A DNA stretch of 64,000 nucleotides from Lachnospiraceae bacterium (GCA_021205755.1 JAJPWX010000009.1:1-64000), one strand, 5' to 3'; positions 23,842 through 33,325 are shown, counted from the first letter of the stretch. Notes: a model not told the origin generated them from the letters alone. Numbers and translations: made by a program.

Positions 23842-26322
23842 TCATGACCGAATCTCAATCCCCAGTGATTCCAGCCCGTTCCAGATTTTCTTCATGGCAG
23901 CTGTGATATCGTTCTCGCCGAGCGTGCGGTTCTTCGCGCGGAAGGCCAGCGAGTAAGCCATGGATTTATATCCCTTCGGAATCTGCTTGCCCTCATAGAC
24001 ATCGAACAGACTGCAGGATTCCAGAATCTTGCCGCCGCGCTGAAGGATCATTGCCTCAATCTGACCGGCAAGTACTTTCTTCGGAACAAGCATGCTGATG
24101 TCTCTGGTCGCCGCCGGATAGCGCGCAATGCCGGTGTATTTATAATCGAAGCTGGCAAATGAAGTGACCTCCTGCATATCAAGCACCGCCACAAAAACTC
24201 TTTCACCAATGCCGTAGGAATCGTTGGCCACGGTCGGATGAATCTGACCGAGATAGCCGAGTTTCTTCTTATTATATATAATGTCCGCCTGACGGCACGG
24301 ATGCAGATACGGCCGGTCGGATGCCGGGTCGTAGGTCACTCTGCCATTGAGCCCTGCCTTTTCAAGGAACTCCTCTACCACGCCCTTCATGACGAAGAAA
24401 TTGCCCTCGCCATCCTTCGTGGAAACGTCGCCCTCGCCATACATACCAAGCGTGAACTGCATCCGCTCATCCGGCAGTTCCGTCAACGGCAAAGCCTTCG
24501 GCAGGTAAATATTGCCCAGCTCATACAGACGCACGTTTCGGTTCCCATGATTGTAGTTGAATGCCAGGGAAGTCAGCATCCCATTTAAAGGCGTCGTCCG
24601 CATGATGCTGTAATCCTCCCCCAGAGGGTTGGTGATTTTAATTGCCTGGCGAAGCGGAGAATCCTCCGGCAGGAGCAGCTTGTCAAATACCTTCGGACTC
24701 TCGAAGGAATAGCTCATGCCCTGTGAGAAACCGCAGAATTCCGCAACCTCCTGTGCAACATCACGCACACGCATCTCAAAGGAACGTTTTCCAGTCGTCG
24801 CCTCACCGCTCGGCAACGTCATCGGAATGTTGTCGTAGCCGTAGAAACGGGCTACTTCCTCCGCCAGATCGGCCGTGCGGAACAGATCCTGACGGAACGT
24901 CGGCGCAATCACCTCATTTGCTGCCGCGTCATACTCCAAGTCGATTTTCTTAAAATACGCAAGCATCTGCTCTGCGGAAATATCTGTGCCAAGCAGAGCA
25001 TTGATATTTTCCGGCTCAAACGGGATGCGCACCGGCTCTTTTACCACCGGATAAATATCTACCATGCCAGGAACCACATCTCCGGCATCCATCTCTTCCA
25101 CCAGCTGGCACGCACGGTCAATCGCCGCTTTCGCGTTGTTCGGATCGAGGCCTTTCTCAAAAATCGAAGACGCGTCTGTGCGCAGACCGATTCGCTTCGA
25201 AGAGAGACGGATATTCGTGCCGTCAAAGCAGGCCGCCTCGAACATCATTGTTTTCACATCGTCCGTGATCATGGAATTCTCGCCGCCCATGATGCCGCCG
25301 ATACCGACCGATTTCTCGCCATCGCAGATCATCACGACGTTCTCATCCATGGTGCGCTCCTGCCCATCCAGTGTTGTAAATTTCTCATTCTTTGCCGCGC
25401 GGCGCACGATAATCTCATGACCGGCAATGGTATCATAATCATACGCATGCATCGGCTGGCCATACTCTTCCATGACATAGTTTGTAATATCGACAATATT
25501 ATTGATCGGACGAATCCCGGCTGCCGCCAGACGGCGCTGCATCCACTTCGGTGAAGGCGCGATACGGATATTTTTCACAATACGCGCGGTATAACGGGAG
25601 CAAAGATCCGGATCCTGCACCGTCACCTTCACGTAATCCGACGCCTGCTTCCGGCTATCCGTCTCGTCATTTTCTTTTGCCGGACGGCTCGGAGTTTCAG
25701 TCACCACCGGCGGATGGAATTCCTTTCCAAACGTCGCCGCTGCCTCGCGCGCGATGCCGATCACGGAGAAGCAGTCTACACGGTTTGACGTAATCTCATA
25801 TTCAAAGGTCACATCATCCAGGCCAAGCGCCTTGACCGCGTCAGAGCCAACCTCGGCATCCTCCGGGAAAATATAAATGCCATATTCCGGCGCTTCCGGA
25901 TACAGATCTCTCGTAGAGCCAAGCTCCTCAATCGAGCACATCATACCATTCGATTCAATCCCGCGAAGCTTGCCCTTTTTGATCTCGATGCCGCCCTCGG
26001 TCATCTTTCCGTCATGATTGCCCGCCACGCGGCCGCCATCCAGAACGACCGGAATCTTATCACCCACATGGACATTCGGCGCACCCGTCACAATCTGAAC
26101 CGTCTTCTCGCCGACATTCACCTGGCAGACAATCAGCTTATCCGCGTCCGGATGCTGCTCAATCTGCTCAATCTGGCCAATCACGATCTTGTCCAGATCA
26201 CGGTCCGCCGCCACATAGCCTTCTACCTTCGTCCCGGAAAGCGTCATCGCGTCCGTATACTCCTGCGCAGTCACGTCCAGATCCGGGACATATGCCTTTA
26301 TCCACGATAATGTTGTATTCAT
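23842..26322 (-). CDS. pheT: phenylalanine-tRNA ligase, beta subunit
   Basis: An 826-residue large subunit of the heterotetrameric enzyme. It contains the tRNA-binding domain (about 40-155: KIVIGQIEQIEQHPDADKL), the B3/4 editing region, B5, the catalytic-like core (ITNPLGEDYSIMRTTPLNGML) and the C-terminal anticodon-binding ferredoxin-like domain (YPAATRDISMLV). The ATG at 26322 is 8 bases after AAGGAG; an in-frame TTG two codons earlier is too close to it. A short polar insert (TPSRPAKENDETDSRKQ) lies near 205-230. The spacer from pheS is 251 bases and filled with repeats, whereas pheS and pheT are usually adjacent. Confidence 0.97.
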   Translation of the reverse strand: MNTTLSWIKAYVPDLDVTAQEYTDAMTLSGTKVEGYVAADRDLDKIVIGQIEQIEQHPDADKLIVCQVNVGEKTVQIVTGAPNVHVGDKIPVVLDGGRVAGNHDGKMTEGGIEIKKGKLRGIESNGMMCSIEELGSTRDLYPEAPEYGIYIFPEDAEVGSDAVKALGLDDVTFEYEITSNRVDCFSVIGIAREAAATFGKEFHPPVVTETPSRPAKENDETDSRKQASDYVKVTVQDPDLCSRYTARIVKNIRIAPSPKWMQRRLAAAGIRPINNIVDITNYVMEEYGQPMHAYDYDTIAGHEIIVRRAAKNEKFTTLDGQERTMDENVVMICDGEKSVGIGGIMGGENSMITDDVKTMMFEAACFDGTNIRLSSKRIGLRTDASSIFEKGLDPNNAKAAIDRACQLVEEMDAGDVVPGMVDIYPVVKEPVRIPFEPENINALLGTDISAEQMLAYFKKIDLEYDAAANEVIAPTFRQDLFRTADLAEEVARFYGYDNIPMTLPSGEATTGKRSFEMRVRDVAQEVAEFCGFSQGMSYSFESPKVFDKLLLPEDSPLRQAIKITNPLGEDYSIMRTTPLNGMLTSLAFNYNHGNRNVRLYELGNIYLPKALPLTELPDERMQFTLGMYGEGDVSTKDGEGNFFVMKGVVEEFLEKAGLNGRVTYDPASDRPYLHPCRQADIIYNKKKLGYLGQIHPTVANDSYGIGERVFVAVLDMQEVTSFASFDYKYTGIARYPAATRDISMLVPKKVLAGQIEAMILQRGGKILESCSLFDVYEGKQIPKGYKSMAYSLAFRAKNRTLGENDITAAMKKIWNGLESLGIEIRS

Positions 26323-26339
26323 AATCAAAATCTCCTTCT

Positions 26340-26391
26340 ATAGCCCTTAGCGGATAAATCCGCACGGGCTTTGCTATCTTGTTGCTGCTGC
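26340..26391. repeat. 52-bp direct repeat, copy 1
   Basis: Identical to 26509-26560. Each copy contains an imperfect palindrome (AGCCC ... GGGCT outside, GCGGAT/ATCCGC inside). This copy ends immediately upstream of the pheT ribosome site on the minus strand, so a hairpin could form right next to it. Confidence 0.8.
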
Positions 26392-26410
26392 CATCCATTT
26401 TATCCAGAGC

Positions 26411-26440
26411 AGCAGGCCGCAGACCGCCTGCTACGCAGGC
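26411..26440. repeat. 30-bp repeat shared with the pheS leader
   Basis: Exactly the same 30 bases (AGCAGGCCGCAGACC...) occur at 27795-27824 inside the pheS leader. Internal CCTGC/GCAGG arms can pair. Confidence 0.75.
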
Positions 26441-26508
26441 TATATGCCGCCTTACGTCGTCCTATGTCTGTGGCTTGATGGGCGTCCCGCCCATCCCAAC
26501 AAGATACC

Positions 26509-26560
26509 ATAGCCCTTAGCGGATAAATCCGCACGGGCTTTGCTATCTTGTTGCTGCTGC
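26509..26560. repeat. 52-bp direct repeat, copy 2
   Basis: Exact second copy of 26340-26391, starting 13 bases downstream of the pheS stop codon. The two copies bracket a 117-base segment that includes the 30-bp repeat. Confidence 0.8.
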
Positions 26561-26573
26561 TCTGGACTGGTTT

Positions 26574-27593
26574 TCAAAACTGCTTTAAAAACCGCACATC
26601 GTTCTCGTACAGCAGGCGCATGTCATCTATCTCATATTTCAGCAGGGCAATACGCTCCAGGCCGACGCCGAAGGCGAAGCCGGTGTAGACGTCCGGATCG
26701 ATGCCGCACATTTCAAATACGTGCGGGTGTACCATGCCGCAGCCAAGAATCTCAATCCAGCCGCTGCCTTTGCAGAAACGGCAGCCTTTTCCGCCGCATT
26801 TGAAGCAGGAGACATCCATTTCTGCGCTCGGCTCTGTGAATGGGAAATGATGGGGACGGAATTTTGTCCGTGTTTCCTCACCGAACAGTTCTTTCGCGAA
26901 CACCTCCAGCGTTCCCTTCAGATCTGCGAAGGTGATATTTTTATCCACTACCAGTCCCTCGATCTGATGGAAGGACGGCGAATGGGTCGCGTCGACCTCA
27001 TCGGAGCGGAATACACGCCCCGGAGAAATCATACGGATCGGCAGCTTTCCCTGCTCCATCACACGCGCCTGCACCGGGGAGGTCTGCGTGCGCAGTACAA
27101 TGTCTTTATTAATATAGAAGGTATCCTGCTCATCCTTTGCCGGATGGTTGGCAGGAATGTTCAGTTTTTCGAAATTATAGAGGTCATATTCAATCTCCGG
27201 GCCTTCTATAACCTCATAGCCCATGCCGACGAAGATGCGCTCCACTTCTTCCCGCGCGATCGTATTCGGATGGCGATGACCGACCTGGCTGCGTTTTGCC
27301 GGAAGGGTCACGTCAATGGCTTCTCCTTTCAGCGACGCCTCCAGAGCGATCTGCTCCAGCTTTTTCTTCGACTCGTCCAGAGCCTCCTCAATCTGTGCGC
27401 GTGTCTCATTCACCAGCTTGCCAAATGCCGGACGTTCTTCCGGCGGCACATCCTTCATACTCTTAAGAAGCGCGGTCAACTCGCCTTTTTTGCCAAGGAA
27501 ATTCACCCGCACGTCATTCAGGCGATCCAGCATATCCGCGTCCTTGATCTGTGCAAGCGCGTCCTCTTTGATGGACTGTAATCTGTCATTCAT
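26574..27593 (-). CDS. pheS: phenylalanine-tRNA ligase, alpha subunit
   Basis: A 339-residue class II catalytic subunit that charges tRNA-Phe. It has the N-terminal coiled coil (about 1-85), motif 2 region ISPGRVFRSDEVDATHSPSFHQIEG, the substrate site HHFPFTEPSAEMDVSCF and motif 3 GFAFGVGLERIALLKY. The ATG at 27593 has AAAGGAA upstream; the longer reading would run into the leader. A cysteine cluster (CFKCGGKGCRFCKGSGW) near the end is a typical variant in Firmicutes. Expression is controlled by the T-box leader upstream. Confidence 0.97.
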   Translation of the reverse strand: MNDRLQSIKEDALAQIKDADMLDRLNDVRVNFLGKKGELTALLKSMKDVPPEERPAFGKLVNETRAQIEEALDESKKKLEQIALEASLKGEAIDVTLPAKRSQVGHRHPNTIAREEVERIFVGMGYEVIEGPEIEYDLYNFEKLNIPANHPAKDEQDTFYINKDIVLRTQTSPVQARVMEQGKLPIRMISPGRVFRSDEVDATHSPSFHQIEGLVVDKNITFADLKGTLEVFAKELFGEETRTKFRPHHFPFTEPSAEMDVSCFKCGGKGCRFCKGSGWIEILGCGMVHPHVFEMCGIDPDVYTGFAFGVGLERIALLKYEIDDMRLLYENDVRFLKQF

Positions 27594-27604
27594 AATATTC
27601 TTCC

Positions 27605-28095
27605 TTTCTACTGTAAGTTTGGACAGGATGGCGATAAAAAAAGCTCCATCCCAAAATAGGGACGAAGCCAATCTACTCCGTGGTACCACCCTGCTTCCCG
27701 CTTCTGTTTTTCATCCTTTTACAATACGGATTGCAAAAATTCTTTTTCCCTGCAAATCCTCACTGCAGCATCGAAATTCGTAACTGTTCAGAACAGCAGG
27801 CCGCAGACCGCCTGCTACGCAGGCAATATAGACGGAAAACAATAAAACGGACACTCGATATGCGTAACGTGCACTAACGCCATTTCCTACTATGTTCGCA
27901 GCAGTTCAGAACAGCGGCCGTCTATAGCCTGCTGCCCGGAATCGTTACCTCTGCTCAACTAAGAAACAATTCAGAAACAGAACTCCGGTGTGAATTTCGC
28001 TCCCTGCCTGAACATAAGGATGTTTCCAGCCGATGACACCCTCTCTCTGGATGAAGTCAGGTCACTACTTTGCACCATCTTCGTTTTTCTCACTG
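27605..28095 (-). promoter_or_regulatory. tRNA-Phe responsive T-box leader (enlarged by a repeat insertion)
   Basis: Minus-strand leader of pheST. The T-box core AGGGTGGTACCACGG lies at 27678-27692. A terminator follows (GCTTCGTCCC pairs with GGGATGGAGC, then seven T, about 27634-27668). Stem I lies near 27970-28090. A candidate Phe specifier TTC is at 27992-27994, inside GCGAAATTCACACC. The leader is about 490 bases, roughly twice the usual length. The extra is an inverted-repeat-rich block at 27781-27946, between Stem I and the antiterminator. When uncharged tRNA-Phe pairs with the T-box loop, transcription should continue into pheS. Confidence 0.88.
27781..27946. repeat. inverted-repeat element inside the T-box leader
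   Basis: Bounded by TAACTGTTCAGAACAGC (27781-27797) and, inverted, CGTTAC (27942-27947). It has internal GTTCAGAACAGC copies and the 30-bp repeat at 27795-27824. GACGG/CCGTC and CAGGC/GCCTG arms can fold. Related pieces occur at 26411, 42124 and 47693. Confidence 0.6.
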
Positions 28096-28101
28096 AAACC
28101 C

Positions 28102-28129
28102 ATTTTAACACAGGAAAACAGGTTGTCAA
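28102..28129 (-). promoter_or_regulatory. promoter of the pheST operon
   Basis: On the minus strand: TTGACA (28124-28129), 16-base spacer, TAAAAT (28102-28107). The -35 overlaps the stop codon region of the preceding glycosidase gene. Confidence 0.75.
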
Positions 28130-29721
28130 GCAATTTTTCCCATAACATATTTTCTGAGAAAGTAAGCCGGCCCGCAGCTCCATGCATGGCAATAGCTGTT
28201 TACGATACTCCCTCCATAGGGAGATTCCGACGGATTTTCCGGATTATAGAGTTCCCAGAACGTGTCCGCGCCTTCCCTGGCCATTCCGCCCCAATATCTG
28301 CGAAGCACCTCAAATGCCTTTTCCGTTCTGTCCGCCTGAAGCAGTGCCTCGATATAATGATGGTACATATAGGGAGTCACCATCCGGTGTGCCTGCGGAA
28401 TTCGCTCAACCGCGTCAAGCACAGAACCATCCGCCGCACCGCCAAGCACCATCCATACCTGACTCGCATAAGAAATCTGTCTGGATTCGCCGCTTACAAA
28501 AACGCCTGCCAGTTTGTCAAAGAAATATGTCTTTGCCGCCTCTGTCTTTCGTTGAAGATTCTTCTCCAGATCATCCGCCGATGGAAACGGACTTTCTCCT
28601 GTCTGGGTATGCAAATTAAGCATACGAGTCATATCCAGAAGCGCACGTGTACAATAAAGGTAAATGCCCTGTGCAGAAGCCTGCTTGTTCAGATGCAGGT
28701 CCCAATCCACAAAACACCATCCCAGCTGATCGGAATCACGGATAACATCGTTATCGTCAAAATTCTGCTGTGCCAGCTCCCATTGGCGCAGCGCTGTCGG
28801 ATATAGTTCGCGTACAGTATCCCGATCGCCCGTCGCATTATAATAATCGCGGAGTGTCGCAATAAAAAACAGCGAATAATCAAACATCACTGTATCATCC
28901 GCTTCAATCTCCGGCTCCAGAAAAATACACGCGCTGACGCGTCCATCTGGCAGCGTAGAGCCGGCAAACAGATAAAGACAGGATTTCACCATGTCATTCT
29001 GGCGATATGTCTCATAATTAACCAGCGCCTGAAGGCGCAAATCTCCAATCCACAAACGGCGGTCTCGCTTTGGTCCGTCCTCAAACACCGTCTGCATACA
29101 CTCATGCAGAGTCCGACAGGCAATCTGATCCAGCGCTTCATCCTCCGGCGAACCATGATATGGCTGTAGTTTCTCCCTCATCGCACTGGATACTGCCGTG
29201 CAGAATGCCTCCCTTACGGTCAGCCGAAACTTGCTGCTGATGTCCAGCACTTCAATCAGAACATATCGAAACGCGTATCGTCTCGGCAGATTTAAAACAG
29301 TCGGCAAAACATCAATATGAAGCTCCTCCGACTGAATCCAGCCTTTGGAAATCCAGCCATGGTAGGCATTCACATCCTCCTTTAGCTCCTGTAATCGTTC
29401 CGCAAATCGTACCCGCAGCCACACCGGTGCGTCCGGATGACTGCCCGTATAACCAAGCTTCAGGGTCAGATAGCCGACCTGATGATCTCCAAAATCCAGC
29501 AAAAGGCTTTCTCCGGTTCCAAGCGGTTCTTCCGAATCCGTTCTTGAAAAAATCTCATTTTTTAACAGTTCCTGTGGATTGCTCTGCGGAAATACCACTG
29601 TTTTCTGAAGCTTTGGAAACAGGGATTTCGCTTTCTGTAAAAAGTAATCGTTATTCTGTATGCTGCACTTGTTATCCAAAATATACCTCATTTCCGCAGT
29701 CCATAGACGCCGCTCATACAC
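28126..29721 (-). CDS. alpha-L-rhamnosidase-like glycoside hydrolase (GH78-type fold)
   Basis: About 531 residues, no signal peptide, so cytosolic. It resembles GH78 rhamnosidases: a beta-sandwich N-terminal part (LLLDFGDHQVGYLTLKLGY), then an alpha/alpha barrel with EDGPKRDRRLWIGDLRLQAL, the region bearing the catalytic acid in that family. Later GWCFVDWDLH and GADTFWELYNPENPSESPYGGSIVNSYCHAWSCGPAYFL match the barrel end. I prefer the GTG at 29721 (AGGAAAAGAA upstream); a GTG at 29778 would overlap the GH3 gene. It follows the GH3 gene directly, and both belong to a sugar-use cluster. The true substrate is inferred. Confidence 0.72.
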   Translation of the reverse strand: MYERRLWTAEMRYILDNKCSIQNNDYFLQKAKSLFPKLQKTVVFPQSNPQELLKNEIFSRTDSEEPLGTGESLLLDFGDHQVGYLTLKLGYTGSHPDAPVWLRVRFAERLQELKEDVNAYHGWISKGWIQSEELHIDVLPTVLNLPRRYAFRYVLIEVLDISSKFRLTVREAFCTAVSSAMREKLQPYHGSPEDEALDQIACRTLHECMQTVFEDGPKRDRRLWIGDLRLQALVNYETYRQNDMVKSCLYLFAGSTLPDGRVSACIFLEPEIEADDTVMFDYSLFFIATLRDYYNATGDRDTVRELYPTALRQWELAQQNFDDNDVIRDSDQLGWCFVDWDLHLNKQASAQGIYLYCTRALLDMTRMLNLHTQTGESPFPSADDLEKNLQRKTEAAKTYFFDKLAGVFVSGESRQISYASQVWMVLGGAADGSVLDAVERIPQAHRMVTPYMYHHYIEALLQADRTEKAFEVLRRYWGGMAREGADTFWELYNPENPSESPYGGSIVNSYCHAWSCGPAYFLRKYVMGKIA

Positions 29722-29746
29722 TTCTTTTCCTGTCCCAGTGATTCCT

Positions 29747-31525
29747 TCATTCTTTTTCCCGCAGATATTCTTTCCCACAGAAGGGATCCACAGGGCTTAC
29801 GCCGGTGAACTTCGCCCGTCCCATAATCCGTTCCATGACTGCTTCACAAAATTCCTGCTTTCCGCTGTACGCATTGATATAGGTCTTCACCATCGGCGCA
29901 TCGAACAGATGATACGGGTACGCAGTGCTAATCATCATCACAGGCACCTCCTGCGTGAGCCATGGAGCGTCATCGCCCAATCCAAACGCCACATTCCAGT
30001 TCAAACGGAGGGTCGTGTTATTCGACGCATTTTCCATATTACAAATATAGACATACAGGTCATAACTCTCTTTCGCCTCTGTCACACTCCGATACATTTC
30101 ATACATCAGAGCCGCTTTTTCCCGGGAAAGGGAATCTGTCATATAGTCCTGCACGGTAATGCTTACCCTGCGGTCCCGCACAGTCACTTCAAAGCCTTCT
30201 TTTTCAAACAACTCTTTCCATCGCGTCACAAATGGATGCTCCGGATCCATATCACGCTGAATCACATTCAAATATACTCTGTGAAATTTTTCTGGGGAAA
30301 GCGGAAGCAGATTCTGCGTATCCTTTACAAGAGTAACCGCATTTTGCGCGACCTCTTTTGCCCATGCCCGGTGTTCGGCACAGCCGACCACACACAATGC
30401 ATCCTCGCCCGGAACAATTGTACCGTCACATTTCTTTTTGTGCAGTCCCAACGCTGCTTTCGTTGCCAGAATCCGCGTGACCGCCTCATCCAGCCTTGCC
30501 TCGCTTAATGCGCCATTTTTCAACCCGCTCATCAAAAATCCAAAGTCTTCCTCCAGATCCTTGTTAAACAAAATCATATCTGCACCCGCCGCAATCGCCG
30601 CCGGAATTGCTTTCTCTCGTGGCATCGCCGTTGTAAAACCGACCATCGGCGTCGAATCCGTACAGATGAGGCCATTGAATCCAAGTTTTCCGCGAAGCAA
30701 CCCTGTCAAAAGGACAGGATTCAGGCTGGCCGGAAGCAGCTTTTCTTCCCAGGTCGCGTCAGGCTTCAAAGCCTCCACGCAAGCAGGCTGGGCAATATGA
30801 CCGGCCATGACAGTCTGCGCCCCTTTCGCGATCAGGGACAAATAAACCTTCCCATAGCTTTCCTCCCACGCTTCCACAGACAGAGAATTTACACTCGTGA
30901 GAATATGCTGATCCCGCTCATCCACGCCGTCCCCCGGAAAATGCTTTATGGCAACCGCTACTCCATTCTCCTTTGCTCCGTCCATATAACGTGATGCATT
31001 CGCAATGACTCGCTCCGGATCACTGCCGAACGTCCGCACATTCGTGATCGGATTGTGGAATTCCATGTCAATGTCAACAATCGGCGCAAAACTCCAGTTC
31101 AACCCAAGCGCAGCTCCTTCTTTGGCAGCCACGTATCCCATGCGGTATGCGTTTTCCGGATCACCCGTGGCAGCAACCGCCATCGGCTGTCCAAAAGAGG
31201 TTCCTTCAAAAGCCAGCCCATCACCCCCGGCTTCAGTGTTTGCCGCAAGTAACAGCGGAACCTTCGCAAGCCGCTGAATTGTCTCATGCGTCTTACGAAT
31301 ATTCGGCGCAGAATCCGCCCGGTACATCAAACCGCCAACACCAATCTCACACACCAGATGGCGCAGCACAGATTCTTCTCCCGTGAACCCTATTGGACAG
31401 AATACCTGTCCCGCCTTTTCTTCAAGTGTCATGGAGGAAAGCGTCTCTTCCACCCACATAATATCCGAATCGCTCAGAGAAAACGGTGCTTTTTTCAAAT
31501 CTACCATATCCTGTGCCCTCTCCAT
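29747..31525 (-). CDS. GH3 family glycosidase, beta-N-acetylhexosaminidase-like
   Basis: A 592-residue cytosolic GH3 enzyme. The TIM barrel (about 20-360) has the NagZ-type signature KHFPGDGVDERDQH, which carries the His-Asp acid/base dyad, and the nucleophile aspartate in GLICTDSTPMVGF. The C-terminal 200 residues form the alpha/beta sandwich domain. This points to release of beta-linked N-acetylglucosamine or a related sugar, for wall or host glycan recycling. Two starts are possible (31525, or an ATG at 31507 with GGAGAGG upstream). It lies between the broken permease gene and the GH78-like gene. Confidence 0.85.
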   Translation of the reverse strand: MERAQDMVDLKKAPFSLSDSDIMWVEETLSSMTLEEKAGQVFCPIGFTGEESVLRHLVCEIGVGGLMYRADSAPNIRKTHETIQRLAKVPLLLAANTEAGGDGLAFEGTSFGQPMAVAATGDPENAYRMGYVAAKEGAALGLNWSFAPIVDIDMEFHNPITNVRTFGSDPERVIANASRYMDGAKENGVAVAIKHFPGDGVDERDQHILTSVNSLSVEAWEESYGKVYLSLIAKGAQTVMAGHIAQPACVEALKPDATWEEKLLPASLNPVLLTGLLRGKLGFNGLICTDSTPMVGFTTAMPREKAIPAAIAAGADMILFNKDLEEDFGFLMSGLKNGALSEARLDEAVTRILATKAALGLHKKKCDGTIVPGEDALCVVGCAEHRAWAKEVAQNAVTLVKDTQNLLPLSPEKFHRVYLNVIQRDMDPEHPFVTRWKELFEKEGFEVTVRDRRVSITVQDYMTDSLSREKAALMYEMYRSVTEAKESYDLYVYICNMENASNNTTLRLNWNVAFGLGDDAPWLTQEVPVMMISTAYPYHLFDAPMVKTYINAYSGKQEFCEAVMERIMGRAKFTGVSPVDPFCGKEYLREKE

Positions 31526-31563
31526 TTTCCTACACTTTCCTGCAATTTCCTCGTTTACTCTCT

Positions 31564-32375
31564 TTACGCAGTTCTCCGCTCCGCTTTTCTTCCGGTAAAG
31601 AAGGATGTAATCTTATATTCATTGCTCAGGAAGATAACAAACCCTACCAGAATCAACGCCGTGACAATCTGCTGAATCGAAGAATCTACGTTCAGGCGGC
31701 TATACATCAGGCTGACAAATGCGGATGTCACCGCTCCAAGCAGATAGCCAAGCTTATCATTTGAAAACCGTCCGATGAAGCCGCCGGCGAACATCGGAAA
31801 AAATGCGGTAAACATCACACCGATCGAACCAAAATTCAGAGACATCTGAATCGTCCCATTGTTTGTCGCCGTGATAAAACCAACCACGCCCATAAGCATA
31901 CCTGCGATGCCGTAAGTGAGAATCGCGTTCGGAATTTCCCGGATGCCCGTATTCACCGCTATTTTCTGTCCGTACATCAGAGCCTTATGATTATAGCCAA
32001 ACCGGCTGAGATCAAATACTACAATCATAAATACCAGACCAGCTGCAATGACCGCAAGATAAAACGGAATCGTACCAACGGAAGTGTACTCTTTATTCGT
32101 TACAAAGGATACGCCATAGCCGCTGGTAATGACATAAGCAAATCCCTCATAGAACAGGGTTACTCCGAGAGAAACGATAATCGCAGGCAAACGCAATGCT
32201 ACGTACACTGCTCCTGAAATAACGCCCAGGACAAAACCCGAAACAACCGAAAGTGCCAGCATCATCCACACCGACAGCCCGAAGGAAAGGCTGATCTGCG
32301 CACTAATGACAGAAGAAAGAAGGCTGATTGCTCCCAAAGAAAAGTCAAACCTTCCGGAATTCAGATTAATATATC
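31564..32375 (-). pseudogene. sugar ABC transporter permease (RbsC-type), 5'-truncated
   Basis: About 265 residues of a BPD_transp_2-type permease survive, with seven or so hydrophobic segments (LSVWMMLALSVVSGFVLGVISG, VALRLPAIIVSLGVTLFYEG, AILTYGIAGMLMGVVGFITATN). The reading frame runs upstream into NLNSGRFDFSLGAISLL, the motif usually found about 60-80 residues into such proteins, then hits a stop at the junction. No start codon, ribosome site, N-terminal helices, ATPase or binding-protein gene remains. The break lines up with that of the GH39 remnant on the other strand. Confidence 0.75.
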
Positions 32376-33073
32376 CGATTTACCTGACCGAATGGAACAA
32401 TACCCCCAGCCACCAGGACTGGCTCAATGATACCTGTTTTAAATCCTGTTATTTAGTCAAAGGCATCCTGGAAAACATGGACGCACTGGAGAGCTTTTGC
32501 TACTGGTCGCTCACCGACTGGACAGGTGAATCCCCCATCCCATCTGAACTGTTTTTTGGCGGTCTCGGGCTTTTCACCAAAAACGGCATCCCCAAGCCTT
32601 CCTACTACGCACTGACGCTCCTGCGCCGCCTGGGCAGCACCTGCATTGGCCATGGAGAAGGATGGTATGCGACAAAAGGAGAGCCTGCTACTTACCAGAT
32701 CATCCTGTACAATTACCGCCATTTTTCGCACCTGTACGCCCTCGGCGAACGATTTGATATGACGTTTACAGACCGCTACACGCCCTTTCCACGGGAACAG
32801 TCCATGGATGCAGATATTACGCTGACAAATATCCCCAATGGCAAATACATCGTGCGGGAAGTCTCTGTCGGACGAAAATGCGGCAGCGCCTTTGATCAAT
32901 GGGTCCGGATGGGTGCTCTGGAACTGGAGCAAGAAGAGCTGTCGGTTCTTGAAAACCAGTCACAGCCTGGCCTGACAAAATATACGGCTGAGGCAAAGGA
33001 AAGGGTATTGAAACTGAATGTTATGTTAGAGATGTTAGAGGTAAAACTTGTTACGGTACAATGTTTAAGATAA
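32376..33073 (+). pseudogene. GH39 beta-xylosidase-like protein, C-terminal fragment
   Basis: About 232 residues remain. They begin at the catalytic nucleophile motif IYLTEWNNTPS and continue through SCYLVKGILENMDALESFCYWSLTDW, FFGGLGLFTKNGIPKPSYYALTLL and the C-terminal beta-sandwich. A full GH39 protein has about 250 more residues upstream, including the acid/base glutamate, and some relatives carry an AraC-type DNA-binding domain. None of this is present, and no start site is visible. Its missing 5' end coincides with that of the permease in the opposite direction. Confidence 0.75.
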
Positions 33074-33170
33074 TTTTGTAAATCGTAAAAAACTTTGTTA
33101 AACAATATATGATTATGTGATATATTTATGTTGCTGTCGACTCATTCCAGCAGGAAGGAGGTGACGCCGC

Positions 33171-33284
33171 ATAGCTGAATTCGTCATTACGTTTCTTATT
33201 TCTGTCGGAGCAAGTGTAATTGGCAATTACATAAGCAGTTTTATAAGCAATTGCACTGGCAAATGGCTGGGCAGGGATAACTAG
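33171..33284 (+). CDS. small hydrophobic peptide, type I toxin-like, apparent ATA start
   Basis: A 37-codon frame too short for usual gene finders. It encodes a peptide with a hydrophobic helix (AEFVITFLISVGASVIGNYI) and a polar, basic end (KWLGRDN). A perfect AAGGAGGTGA ribosome site (33155-33164) lies at the right distance, but the codon there is ATA, with an in-frame stop just upstream and no ATG or GTG in frame. A strong terminator follows at 33326. The layout resembles type I toxin cassettes. Either the start codon has mutated and the toxin is silent, or ATA is used at low rate. The family is recalled only loosely. Confidence 0.55.
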   Translation: MAEFVITFLISVGASVIGNYISSFISNCTGKWLGRDN

Positions 33285-33325
33285 ACAGCAGCAGCCTGAA
33301 AGGATTAGCTCACCATGACGAGCAA

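Noticed and set aside
26340-26560. Insertion sequence between pheS and pheT
   Set aside because: No transposase frame in 251 bases; only repeats and hairpins.
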